Of a stretch of DNA of 64,000 nucleotides, positions 9,050-17,269 are shown piece after piece. The translations under genes and the position numbers were made by a program. This stretch comes from Holdemania massiliensis AP2 (GTDB lineage Bacteria > Bacillota_I > Bacilli_A > Erysipelotrichales > Erysipelotrichaceae), in NCBI RefSeq assembly GCF_000327285.1, contig NZ_HE998568.1, forward strand, positions 814,461 through 878,460, in the 5' to 3' direction. Under the pieces are notes generated by a model. That model made no database searches. It saw only the letters and a program-made list of their open reading frames with translations, and was not told the DNA's origin. The first letter of the stretch is position 1. Every line of letters begins with the position of its first letter.

Positions 9050-9880
9050 TTAACAAATGCCGAGCAGGCCGAGCACAAAGCCGATGCCCAGGACGACAAA
9101 TAACAATGTATTCTGATTCATTTTCTTTTTCAGCGCCCAGTAGCAAAGCATCGTCAGAGATAACGGCAGCACGCCCATAAGCAGGCTGTCCAAATACGGC
9201 TGCACGGCAATCGGTTCCGCGCCGGACACCGGCATGGTTAAGGCAAGGCTGAGGCTGACATTGGATGAGATCATAAAGCCAACCATCATTAAACCGATAA
9301 TCCCCGCGCACTTCGTCAGAATCGTGATCATTCCAGATTCATACGCCTTGGTGATGAAGTTTTCACCCATCGAGAAGCCCAGGAATGTCAGATAATAACG
9401 GCCCAGCATGCCTGGCAGGTTATAGATGACTAAGAACAGAATTGGTCCCAGAATCGATCCGGATGCCGCAAAGCCGATTCCAACGCCGGCTGCGATGCAT
9501 CGGACGATGCCCCAGTAAATGGAATCGCCAATTCCGGAGAGCGGACCCATTAAAGCGGTTTTAATCGAAACGATCGAACTTGGATCATAATCACCATAAT
9601 GAACCGCATTCTCATGTTCCATTGAAGCGGCCAGTCCCATGGCGAAGGTTCCGACATTCTGTGTAATGTTGTACGGTGTCATATGCCGCTGCATCGCTTC
9701 CGCCCGTTTTTCCTGTTCCGGATAGTACCGTTCCAATGCCGGCATGATCGACATCGTAAAGCCTGGAGCCTGACGGTAAGCCGCCCCGCAAGGGCCAGCG
9801 AAGACGGCGAAGGACCGCCAGTAAATCTTCGTAAGCATCTTCTTGTCGGCATCTGAAATATTGTTGAATAACTTACTCAT
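9050..9880 (-). CDS. PTS mannose family IID membrane component
   Basis: One of the two membrane proteins of a mannose-family sugar permease, 276 residues. Family features seen are the amphipathic N-terminal part, the stretch LMGPLSGIGDSIYWG and C-terminal hydrophobic segments. The start lies inside the end of the IIC gene (8-nt overlap), with GAGGAGG upstream, so IIC and IID are co-translated. It works with the IIC (9873-10679), IIB (10692-11198) and distant IIA (5498-5932) proteins. Confidence 0.95.
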   Translation of the reverse strand: MSKLFNNISDADKKMLTKIYWRSFAVFAGPCGAAYRQAPGFTMSIMPALERYYPEQEKRAEAMQRHMTPYNITQNVGTFAMGLAASMEHENAVHYGDYDPSSIVSIKTALMGPLSGIGDSIYWGIVRCIAAGVGIGFAASGSILGPILFLVIYNLPGMLGRYYLTFLGFSMGENFITKAYESGMITILTKCAGIIGLMMVGFMISSNVSLSLALTMPVSGAEPIAVQPYLDSLLMGVLPLSLTMLCYWALKKKMNQNTLLFVVLGIGFVLGLLGIC

Positions 9881-10679
9881 TAAAGAATTCCTCCTCTTCT
9901 GTCAACGCCATCGGCGTCCCTTCGGTCATCATCTGTTTCAAGTCATGAATCTTCTTATCTGTTAAACCAATCGTAATGGCAATAACAACGGCGATGATCG
10001 CGATGACGATTGCCGGCAAGCTCAGATATTTTGCAAGGACAAAGCCGACGAACAGCCAACCAATATTCTCGGTGCTAACCAGCATTTTCATCAGCACAGC
10101 CATACCGACAGCCCCCAGCATACCGGCCGCAACCGCTAAACCGTGAATGACGCTGTCCGGCAGCTGACTCATAAACGCCTGAACTGCTTCCGAGCCTAAA
10201 TAGACGCAGCAGAAGATAATGATCGCGCGGGTGAAATAGATCGTGAACCAGCTTGTCAGAATGACTCGTGTCAGTCCCTTGCCATCTCCATTGTCACAGA
10301 CCTTCTGATATGCCGGCTGAAAAATATTGGTCAGCATGATCCAAACCATCGATAAGCTATTAAAAATCAGACCGACCGGGACAGCCAGCGTAATCGCTTC
10401 CTCCATGCTTAGACCTGCGGTAATCGCAAAGGTGACCGACATGACGGTCGCTGAAACCGGTTCGGCAGAAGTGGCGCCGCCGATATTGACAGCTCCCATA
10501 TAAATCGCTTCTAAAGCACCGCCGATAATAATTCCGGTTGTTAAATCTCCCAGAAACAAGCCGGTAATGGTACCGACGACGATCGGACGTTCGATCATGC
10601 ACTGACCAAACAGCCAGTTTCCACCATAACAAATGAAATACGCCAGAGTTGCCATACAGGCAATCATTAAATTTGACAT
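9873..10679 (-). CDS. PTS mannose family IIC membrane component
   Basis: A 268-residue polytopic protein forming the sugar channel of the mannose-family permease. The stretch IERPIVVGTITGLFLGDLTTGI is a classic feature of this family, followed by GGALEAIYMGAVNIGG. AAAGGAGAG precedes the ATG. The substrate is phosphorylated during transport by the IIB of the same operon. Confidence 0.95.
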   Translation of the reverse strand: MSNLMIACMATLAYFICYGGNWLFGQCMIERPIVVGTITGLFLGDLTTGIIIGGALEAIYMGAVNIGGATSAEPVSATVMSVTFAITAGLSMEEAITLAVPVGLIFNSLSMVWIMLTNIFQPAYQKVCDNGDGKGLTRVILTSWFTIYFTRAIIIFCCVYLGSEAVQAFMSQLPDSVIHGLAVAAGMLGAVGMAVLMKMLVSTENIGWLFVGFVLAKYLSLPAIVIAIIAVVIAITIGLTDKKIHDLKQMMTEGTPMALTEEEEFFNE

Positions 10680-10691
10680 TTTTTCTCTCCT

Positions 10692-11198
10692 TTACTTTTT
10701 CAATGATTGAAGCATTTCCGTAACCGTCACTTTCGAGGTTGTTGGAATCAGCTGACTGAAGAATCTATCGCCCATGATTGCCGCCAATTCCCGGGCTGCT
10801 TCCAATTCTGAGGGAGTCAGCGAAACACGATTCCCTGGGAAATTGATTTTTTCACCCATGTCGGAATCAAATTTTCCGGCATTCGCCAGGTTAACCTCGC
10901 AGATCTTCTCCTGGCAGGCTTTAACCAGCTTCAATGCGTCTTTTACATTTCGCGTCAGTGCGAAGATCCGCATTTTTTCAGCCCGTGGATCCTGAATCAC
11001 TCCAACGGCATCATCAACACCCTTTACAATCAGTTTAATTCCAGGAGGACAAGCCATTTTCAAAGTCATTTTAACGGTATTGTTGACTGCGGCCTGATCG
11101 TTGGCAACAAGAATGCCGGGAGTTCCCAATTCTTTAGACCACACTAAGGCCACCTGCCCATGGATCAATCGATCATCGATTCTAAGTTGTACAATCAT
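10692..11198 (-). CDS. PTS mannose/fructose/sorbose family IIB component
   Basis: A cytoplasmic phosphotransfer domain of 168 residues. The N-terminus IDDRLIHGQVALVW holds the phosphorylated His at residue 13. It receives phosphate from the IIA protein and passes it to the sugar in IIC/IID. It is a separate polypeptide, not fused to IIA as in E. coli ManX. Confidence 0.95.
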   Translation of the reverse strand: MIVQLRIDDRLIHGQVALVWSKELGTPGILVANDQAAVNNTVKMTLKMACPPGIKLIVKGVDDAVGVIQDPRAEKMRIFALTRNVKDALKLVKACQEKICEVNLANAGKFDSDMGEKINFPGNRVSLTPSELEAARELAAIMGDRFFSQLIPTTSKVTVTEMLQSLKK

Positions 11199-11252
11199 TT
11201 CTGTTTTGCCTCGCTTTCTACCCTTTCGGATCTTCTATTTTCAAACTGAGAA

Positions 11253-12119
11253 TTAAATCAAACGTCCTTCCATTTTGACTTCTTCCCGCGGATCATATTG
11301 GCCATGAACAATTCCCTTGTCAAAACCAAAGAACTTCAGAATCTCCTGAATTTCTAGTTCCCAGAACCGCCATTCATGGGCATAGCCTTCACGTTCATCA
11401 AAGGTTGCTTTTAAGCCGACGCTTTGGGCATATTCTTTAAAATGCAGATAGTTGGGATAGACGCCGTCTTGGGTTCCGCAGCAGAAATAGAACCGCGGCG
11501 GATTTTCCAGCTTTGCTACGTCGGCAACTTTATCCCAGACATTCTCATAAGAATTCAGGAATTTTTCTAAGCCTCCGGCTTGATCAATCGTCATTTTCTC
11601 TCTTTCATACATCGGATGATTTGGGTTCTTCAAGATTTCACGAATGTCTGACGGCACACCCGACATACACGCTACGCCCGCAAACCTTTCCGGATAATTG
11701 AAGCCGAACTTGCTCGCTCCGCCGCGGGCTCCCATTGATAATCCGCAGATGAAGTTGTCCTCCCGTTTGTCTGAAGCCGGAAACCACCCGTAAATCAGCG
11801 GCATTAATTCTTCCGTCAGGTAATCGAACATATTAAACGGCGGAATCACCTGGCTCCAGTTGGAATAATTACTGTTCATGGCTGAAGGCATCACGACAAT
11901 CAGATCATTTTCGGTTGCATACAATTCAATGTTTGTTCTTCTGAGGTAATCGTTATAACAGCCTAAGGTTCCATGAAGCAGCCATAAAACCGGATACTTT
12001 TTTGATGATTGATAGAATGTTTTTGCATCCTCACCCTGTTTGATCGAGGGCAGGATGATCGCAATGTCCGTATTTGTATTTAAACACCAGCTTCTGACAT
12101 TGAGATGAACTAAGGTCAT
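11253..12119 (-). CDS. Tributyrin-esterase / S-formylglutathione-hydrolase-like esterase
   Basis: A 288-residue alpha/beta-hydrolase close to lactococcal EstA and the esterase D family. Visible landmarks are LWLLHGTLGCYNDYLRRT near the oxyanion hole, the nucleophile elbow CGLSMGARGG and the catalytic His in GYAHEWRFWE. There is no signal peptide, so it acts in the cytoplasm. It is the third esterase of the operon and of a different subfamily from the other two. A clear AAGGAGGGAG lies before the start. Likely a short-chain acyl esterase on an imported acylated sugar or glycoside (inference). Confidence 0.9.
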   Translation of the reverse strand: MTLVHLNVRSWCLNTNTDIAIILPSIKQGEDAKTFYQSSKKYPVLWLLHGTLGCYNDYLRRTNIELYATENDLIVVMPSAMNSNYSNWSQVIPPFNMFDYLTEELMPLIYGWFPASDKREDNFICGLSMGARGGASKFGFNYPERFAGVACMSGVPSDIREILKNPNHPMYEREKMTIDQAGGLEKFLNSYENVWDKVADVAKLENPPRFYFCCGTQDGVYPNYLHFKEYAQSVGLKATFDEREGYAHEWRFWELEIQEILKFFGFDKGIVHGQYDPREEVKMEGRLI

Positions 12120-12231
12120 ATTTTCTCCCTCCTTCGTGATTTGTTTCGGCTAAGTCATTTCATGGCTGACCCGTGTCGGTTAAAAACTTTCAATAACGCC
12201 CCCTTTCTGAACTCAATATCCTTCAGATAAT

Positions 12232-13179
12232 TCATTCATTGAGTCTTTCACGTTCCTCCTTTCTCTGTACCTCAACCACTGTCACTTTCTCAACCAAGCT
12301 CTCCACGTCCTCGCAGGTAGGCAAACCGCGGGCTGCCGCTTTCGCTCTTCCGGCAGCTTCGCCATATTTTAAAGCCTCCGTTAAACTGTGCCGGGATGCA
12401 AGCGAAGCGACCATGCAGGCCAGCATGGAATCGCCGCAGCCAACAGTATTGATGACTTCAACATCCGGTCCAAACAGCTGATAGCGCTTACATTTACTGG
12501 CAAAATAAGCTCCTTCCCTGCCCAGCGATACCAGGACATTTTCAACCCCCGCTTCAATCAGCGCCTGAGCATATCGTGGATAATTGACTTCGTCGATCTT
12601 TTCTGAGAAGATCATCGCCAATTCTTCCAGGTTGGGTTTGATCAGATAGGGTTTGATTTTTCGATAATGGGCCAGAGTCAGATTGGGGATATCGGTAATC
12701 AATCTTGCTTCTGCTCGATGAACCCGCTCAGCGATGCGCTCAACCAGCTCTGCATTTACTCCCTGACAGAAACTGCCGGAGATTAAGACGTAATCTTCTT
12801 TTGTAAGACCGTTCAGAGCCGCTAGGAGCGCTTCCTGCTGCTCGGCTGAAACACGAGGGCCAAGAGCATTGATGGCGGTTTCTGTTTGATTTTTGATTTT
12901 TACATTAATTCGATTTTCCTCAGCAATTCTGATTGGAATCACCTCGATTCCCTGTTTTTCTGATATCTCCCGGTCAATCAGCTCGCCGATGCCGCCGCCC
13001 AAGAACAGAATCGCTTTTGACTGTATCCCCATATGCGACAAAACGATCGAAATATTAACACCCTTGCCGCCGGCGCGGATTGCCGTGTTCTTCGTTTTGA
13101 TGATACTGCCTTCCGTCAGTTCCTGATCCAGATATACAAAGTAGTCTAACGATGGATTAAAAGTTATGGTATATATCAT
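12232..13179 (-). CDS. 1-phosphofructokinase family hexose-phosphate kinase
   Basis: A 315-residue PfkB-type kinase of the FruK/LacC subgroup, which adds the second phosphate to a ketose phosphate. It opens with the group's typical MIYTITFNPSLDYFV and carries GGKGVNISIVLSHMG and the ATP/catalytic motif GCGDSMLACM. It is the first gene of the operon, 20 nt after the predicted start of transcription, with AAGGAG before the ATG. With the class II aldolase it forms a ketose-1-phosphate or tagatose-6-phosphate type route. Confidence 0.92.
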   Translation of the reverse strand: MIYTITFNPSLDYFVYLDQELTEGSIIKTKNTAIRAGGKGVNISIVLSHMGIQSKAILFLGGGIGELIDREISEKQGIEVIPIRIAEENRINVKIKNQTETAINALGPRVSAEQQEALLAALNGLTKEDYVLISGSFCQGVNAELVERIAERVHRAEARLITDIPNLTLAHYRKIKPYLIKPNLEELAMIFSEKIDEVNYPRYAQALIEAGVENVLVSLGREGAYFASKCKRYQLFGPDVEVINTVGCGDSMLACMVASLASRHSLTEALKYGEAAGRAKAAARGLPTCEDVESLVEKVTVVEVQRKEERERLNE

Positions 13180-13205
13180 TGCTCCGCAGCTCCTTCACTG
13201 ATTCA

Positions 13206-13234
13206 CTTATACCATGGCCAAATCGGCATCTCAA
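13206..13234 (-). promoter_or_regulatory. Promoter of the esterase-PTS operon
   Basis: Read on the minus strand: TTGAGA (13229-13234), a 17-bp spacer and TATAAG (13206-13211), each one base off consensus. Initiation near 13199 leaves a very short leader before the kinase gene. Confidence 0.8.
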
Positions 13235-13290
13235 GCCAATCACAGACGATTGCTGAACTGGTCTAATTTATCGATTAATCATTACAAGCC

Positions 13291-13329
13291 TTTTGAATAA
13301 ACGCGCAAAATTACTGCGCGTTTTGAATA
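13291..13329. promoter_or_regulatory. Candidate operator: direct repeat around a 9-bp inverted repeat
   Basis: TTTTGAATA occurs at 13291-13299 and again at 13321-13329, exactly 30 bp apart. Between them AAACGCGCA (13299-13307) pairs with TGCGCGTTT (13315-13323). The element lies between the two divergent promoters, so it may be the binding site of the DeoR-type regulator encoded next to it. Confidence 0.5.
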
Positions 13330-13433
13330 TTTTGATTTTTATCTATTCGTCCAGGTTGATCGAGACTTCCATTTATTTCCTGTTTTTTTTATTACATTCC
13401 TTTTGTTTATCCGCTTCTTTTTTCTTCCTTATT

Positions 13434-13442
13434 TGCTATAAT
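13434..13442 (+). promoter_or_regulatory. Extended -10 promoter of the DeoR-type regulator
   Basis: TGCTATAAT is a full extended -10 element. No good -35 box is seen at the right distance, as is common for this promoter class. The regulator's start codon is 27 nt downstream. Confidence 0.65.
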
Positions 13443-13468
13443 GACCTTAACTTGAAGAGGGAATTTAC

Positions 13469-14230
13469 ATGAAAAAAGATCGTATTGCGATGATTTATGA
13501 GCTTTGTCAGCAAACTCGAGAGGTTCTGGTTGAAGATCTCGCTGAGGCATTGAATGTTTCCTGCGCCACCATCCGCAGAGACTTGCAGAAGATGGAAGAC
13601 ATGAAATTAGTCCATCGTTTTTACGGCGGTGCGGTGATGAATAAAGATATGGAAATCGAACCAACGATGAATGCAAAACATCTGGTCAACATGTCAAAAA
13701 AAAGCCAGATCGCGAAGTATGCCGCCGCATTGATCAAGGATAATGACATCGTTTATATCGATGCCGGCACGACAACAGAAATGATGATTGATTATATCCA
13801 TGCCAAAAATATTCTCGTCGTTACACAGGCGCTTTCTATCTTAGACCGGCTCTATGAAAGACAGATTCGATGTTATACCTTAGGCGGTTATGTCAAATTT
13901 TCCACAAATATTATTATTGATAACGATACGATTGAAAAAATGGCAAACATGAATTTCAACATCTCCTTTCTCGGCTGCAATGGGATCCATTCTTTGTTCG
14001 GATTTTCAACAACCAATGAAATTGAAGCCATGCTTAAAAAAATGATTATCTCTAAAACAGAAAATGCCTATATTCTTGCCGACAGCAGTAAATTCAATCA
14101 GATCAGCAACATTAAGTTTGCGGAAAAAGAAGATGCAGTGATCATTACAGAACGTCTTTTAGAAGATCTGGATTATTCCTCCTACGGCAAAATCATCTCG
14201 ATCAGCGATCCTAAAAATTCCCTTCGATAA
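13469..14230 (+). CDS. DeoR/GlpR family transcriptional regulator
   Basis: A 253-residue sugar-phosphate-responsive repressor. Residues 1-55 form the DeoR helix-turn-helix with the signature VSCATIRRDLQKMED. Residues about 75-230 are the isomerase-like effector domain, with the phosphate-sensing DAGTTTEMM segment and an IDNDTIEKM stretch. It is divergent from the esterase-PTS operon and separated by about 290 bp that hold both promoters and a two-fold symmetric element, so it most likely represses that operon until a phosphorylated sugar appears. Confidence 0.9.
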   Translation: MKKDRIAMIYELCQQTREVLVEDLAEALNVSCATIRRDLQKMEDMKLVHRFYGGAVMNKDMEIEPTMNAKHLVNMSKKSQIAKYAAALIKDNDIVYIDAGTTTEMMIDYIHAKNILVVTQALSILDRLYERQIRCYTLGGYVKFSTNIIIDNDTIEKMANMNFNISFLGCNGIHSLFGFSTTNEIEAMLKKMIISKTENAYILADSSKFNQISNIKFAEKEDAVIITERLLEDLDYSSYGKIISISDPKNSLR

Positions 14231-14315
14231 GCAAAGAAACAAAAATCCTGGAAAGCTGCAACGGATCTGCGCGGAATCAATCATTTTTCTTCCTTCTCCC
14301 GTCCCAAAACACAAA

Positions 14316-14366
14316 AAAAAAACGATTTTCTTATTCCCAGCAGCGGAAGAAGTCCATCGTTTTTTT
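14316..14366. terminator. Bidirectional terminator
   Basis: A run of A then ACGAT (14316-14326) pairs with ATCG and a T run (14356-14366). It lies between the convergent DeoR-type gene and the minus-strand TPR gene, and both strands end in a T run. Confidence 0.85.
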
Positions 14367-14381
14367 ATGTCGTAAACTCGC

Positions 14382-15869
14382 TTATTTTATTTCAGTCTGC
14401 AATGATTCTTCATCGCTTTTTAACAAGATGCCGCCAACCGAAGTGCGGAAGGTCTGAAAGGCTGCCCACGCCACCGGCTGCTGAGCGAACACCTTGACGG
14501 CACTGTCCATGACCGCCTGAATATCCCAAGCGATAAAGTCCAGATATCCGCAGTTCAGGCCCGAAGCCCCGCCGATCCAGGTCACCGTATCGGTGCCGGC
14601 CTGTTCGCTGATCTTTTCAGACAGAGCATCGCGGAAATCCAGCATCGCTTTCGCCCGATCTTCACCGGTGAAACAATCCAGGGGGTAATAAAAGTATCCT
14701 GCCGCGATGCCATCCTGATGCAGATCGTCTACCGCCTGCGTCATTCCCCGCAGATATTGCTGGATCAAAGCAGGGCAGCAGGTGACTCCCACCGTTACAT
14801 CCCCGCGTACCTGTTCCAGGCTCGCTTCTGTGGGTTCCATGCGATACGCTGTATAGCCCTCTAAAATGCGTGCCGGATCCCGGCTCAGATCCAGGCCCAG
14901 ATCGACGAGCTGATCCGGCAGCTGAGCTAGTGAAAGGCCGCCTTCTTGCCGCGGCTGCGCAAGCAAAGTGACATCATCGATCACCGCCATAGCAGCGATC
15001 TCTCCCAATGTCTGATCGATCAGAATGGAAAGCATCCACCAGACCTGGTTCTCATTTTCCGGCATCAGCGCGTCGAATGAAGCACAATGAACAGCCAGCT
15101 TGACGGACTTTTCCCCCTGCTCCTCAATCCACACCTGAACCTCTTCTGCACTCAATTCCTGTCCGGCAATCCGCAGTGAAGTTTGCCGCGACGGCTGACG
15201 TCCTGCCATCACATGCCACCACTTTTTCAGGCGGTCCGGCATCTGTCGGCAAAAATAATCGAGGGCAAACAGCGAAACACGATTGCCTTCCGGTGTCAGA
15301 ATCAAATCGTAATGATCTTGAGCACACCCCATTTCGTAGGCGATATTGGTGAAGGCGGTGTGAAGCAGCCGATGCGTCTGATCCACAATCACTTCACTCT
15401 CCAAGCGATTGCGCATCCGCACCCGCAGGACCTGTTCCTCCTTCTCAAACTGACTCCAGCATTCCTGAACTCTTTGTTTGAACGGTCTCTCAAAGCGCGG
15501 CAGGGCTAACCGTTTGCGGCAATCTTCAATAAAAGCCAGCGTATCTTCATCCTTCGGACGAGCGTCCAATGCTCTTTCAAAATAGGTCAGCGCCGGCCCT
15601 TCCTGATCAAGATAATAATACGCGTAGGCGATTCTGAAATTCCAGCTGTGTTCTTCCCCCAGCTCTTCTTCCACCGATTTCAGCAAGGCAATTGCTTTTT
15701 CATAATTCTGTGTATCGTCCAGTCCAGCCGTATTGTTATAAGCCCGCGCCAGCTCACTGATCAGCTCGGGAGTCTGTTCAGCTTCCGGCAAGGCCTCAAT
15801 CGCTTCGATAATCGCTTCATACTGATCCGTTTCGTTCCAGAGCTCAATCTGTTCCTGCAGTTTCATCAT
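14382..15869 (-). CDS. TPR-repeat protein with C-terminal domain of unknown function
   Basis: A cytoplasmic protein of about 495 residues. The first 130 or so residues are helical TPR-like repeats (ELISELARAYNN and WNFRIAYAYYYLD lie in such helices, ending with ALTYFERALDARPKDEDTL). The C-terminal three quarters, acidic and with a long mixed alpha/beta pattern, is not a family I recognise. The frame extends to a TTG at 15890, but AGGAGG precedes the ATG at 15869 by 5 nt, so that is the better start. It follows the diguanylate cyclase gene by 51 nt on the same strand and probably shares its transcript. TPR parts usually bind partner proteins. Confidence 0.75.
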   Translation of the reverse strand: MMKLQEQIELWNETDQYEAIIEAIEALPEAEQTPELISELARAYNNTAGLDDTQNYEKAIALLKSVEEELGEEHSWNFRIAYAYYYLDQEGPALTYFERALDARPKDEDTLAFIEDCRKRLALPRFERPFKQRVQECWSQFEKEEQVLRVRMRNRLESEVIVDQTHRLLHTAFTNIAYEMGCAQDHYDLILTPEGNRVSLFALDYFCRQMPDRLKKWWHVMAGRQPSRQTSLRIAGQELSAEEVQVWIEEQGEKSVKLAVHCASFDALMPENENQVWWMLSILIDQTLGEIAAMAVIDDVTLLAQPRQEGGLSLAQLPDQLVDLGLDLSRDPARILEGYTAYRMEPTEASLEQVRGDVTVGVTCCPALIQQYLRGMTQAVDDLHQDGIAAGYFYYPLDCFTGEDRAKAMLDFRDALSEKISEQAGTDTVTWIGGASGLNCGYLDFIAWDIQAVMDSAVKVFAQQPVAWAAFQTFRTSVGGILLKSDEESLQTEIK

Positions 15870-15920
15870 GCTTTCCTCCTGGATTTTCAATTCAATCCTG
15901 CCTGACTGTTAGCCTGAATC

Positions 15921-16925
15921 TCAATCTTCCTCTTCCCAGAAACACAGACGCTGCCGTCCTTCTGCTTTTGCTTGGTACAAGGCCTGATCGGCATGGGACC
16001 AGAGCTGATCAAAACGCTGACCATGCTGTGGGAAGAACGCGATGCCGGAGCTGACCGTAACCGGCAGTTCCAGGCCCTTCTCCGCTCTGATCTGATCCCA
16101 GAGGTGCTGCAGTGATTCCAGTTCATTCCGAAGTTCAGCCTGTGATTTCTGAGAATGGATCTGATACACGATAAATTCATCCCCGCCGATGCGGCCGTTG
16201 AGTCCCTGCGGAAAGGTTCGCCGAATGGCTTCGCCCAAGGTTTCCAGAGCCTGATCACCGGCCGGATGTCCATACGTATCATTGATTTGTTTAAAGCAGT
16301 CGACGTCCAGCATCACCATGACACCCGTCAGCTCCTTCCGCATGACTTCACTGATCTGAGCTTCTGCCGAGCGACGGTTCAGCAGCTGCGTCAATGAATC
16401 ATGGTGAGCATTGTATTCCATCTGACGATAGGATTGTTCCAAGGCCTTGGTCTTCTCTTCTACCAGCTGAATCAGCTGCCGGTTGGATTGTTCCATTAAG
16501 CGGTGCGGGAAAAATTCATCCGCGCCTTGTTCCGGATCCGGCACAGAATGATGAACGTGCAGCACCTTCCACTGTCCCTTTTGGCGCTGCAGGACAAAGG
16601 TAAAGCGGAACCGGCTTTCAAATTCAAGCGGATTGCCGGATTGTTCCTTTACCCGCAGCTCACCGATCACAATCACACAATCCTCGCTGATCGACTGGGT
16701 CTGGTACCATTGTTCCTCAATTTTAAAGATAACGTTGCGGCCTTGGATTTCCGCTGCAATTTTATTTTCAAACTCCGCCAGATTGGCGCTGACTTCATGC
16801 TCACCGGTTCCAATCACTGAGGTTTCCGGGACAAAGCATTCGCCCAGCATCGCGTAGTTCTGATTTTCCAAATACTCATGCCAGAGAAATTGGCAAAAAT
16901 TTTCCGGATTCTTTAAATTTGTCAT
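15921..16925 (-). CDS. Diguanylate cyclase with N-terminal NTF2-like domain
   Basis: A 334-residue enzyme that should make cyclic di-GMP from two GTP. Residues about 1-140 look like a SnoaL/NTF2-type cone domain (ends with KGQWKVLHVHHSVPD), followed by a short coiled coil and a full GGDEF domain with NGRIGGDEFIV and the metal-binding DVDCFKQIND. No RxxD inhibitory site is seen in front of GGDEF. There is no membrane segment. AAGGAGAAATCAAA precedes the ATG at 16925; an upstream in-frame start lacks a ribosome site. The NTF2-like part may bind a small ligand. Confidence 0.9.
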   Translation of the reverse strand: MTNLKNPENFCQFLWHEYLENQNYAMLGECFVPETSVIGTGEHEVSANLAEFENKIAAEIQGRNVIFKIEEQWYQTQSISEDCVIVIGELRVKEQSGNPLEFESRFRFTFVLQRQKGQWKVLHVHHSVPDPEQGADEFFPHRLMEQSNRQLIQLVEEKTKALEQSYRQMEYNAHHDSLTQLLNRRSAEAQISEVMRKELTGVMVMLDVDCFKQINDTYGHPAGDQALETLGEAIRRTFPQGLNGRIGGDEFIVYQIHSQKSQAELRNELESLQHLWDQIRAEKGLELPVTVSSGIAFFPQHGQRFDQLWSHADQALYQAKAEGRQRLCFWEEED

Positions 16926-17040
16926 TTTGATTTCTCCTTGTCTGCCAGTGAAATTCAAGCCTTCCGCCGCTGATCGACCCAGGCTTTAAACCTTGCCTAT
17001 CGGACAGCCTGTCTGGGCAGCAGACGAATTCATTGCTTCT

Positions 17041-17069
17041 ATTATATCGGACTTCGCGCCAAATGTCTT
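17041..17069 (-). promoter_or_regulatory. Promoter of the diguanylate cyclase-TPR operon
   Basis: On the minus strand, AAGACA (17064-17069), 17 bp and TATAAT (17041-17046). It implies a leader of about 108 nt before the ATG. I looked for a cyclic di-GMP riboswitch in that leader and did not find one. Confidence 0.65.
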
Positions 17070-17219
17070 TAATGAGGTTTTCGAAATTGCCACCCTGTCT
17101 GCATAAGCACCGGAAACATCCAGCTTTCCCGATCCCGACTTGATCATCCCATTCAAAGAACAGACATTAGGGCCGATGCCATTTCGGTTTGAAAGTGCTG
17201 AAAGGATCTGCATCTAAAA

Positions 17220-17248
17220 TGGACAGTTTCCGCATTTTAGGCTACAAT
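17220..17248 (+). promoter_or_regulatory. Promoter of the KdpDE-like two-component operon
   Basis: TGGACA (17220-17225), 17 bp and TACAAT (17243-17248). The start would be near 17255, leaving a very short leader. Confidence 0.7.
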
Positions 17249-17269
17249 CAGTACCAGGAGATGAGCGCG

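Noticed and set aside
16926..17033. Cyclic di-GMP riboswitch in the diguanylate cyclase leader
   Set aside because: Checked for the conserved GEMM loops; they are not present.
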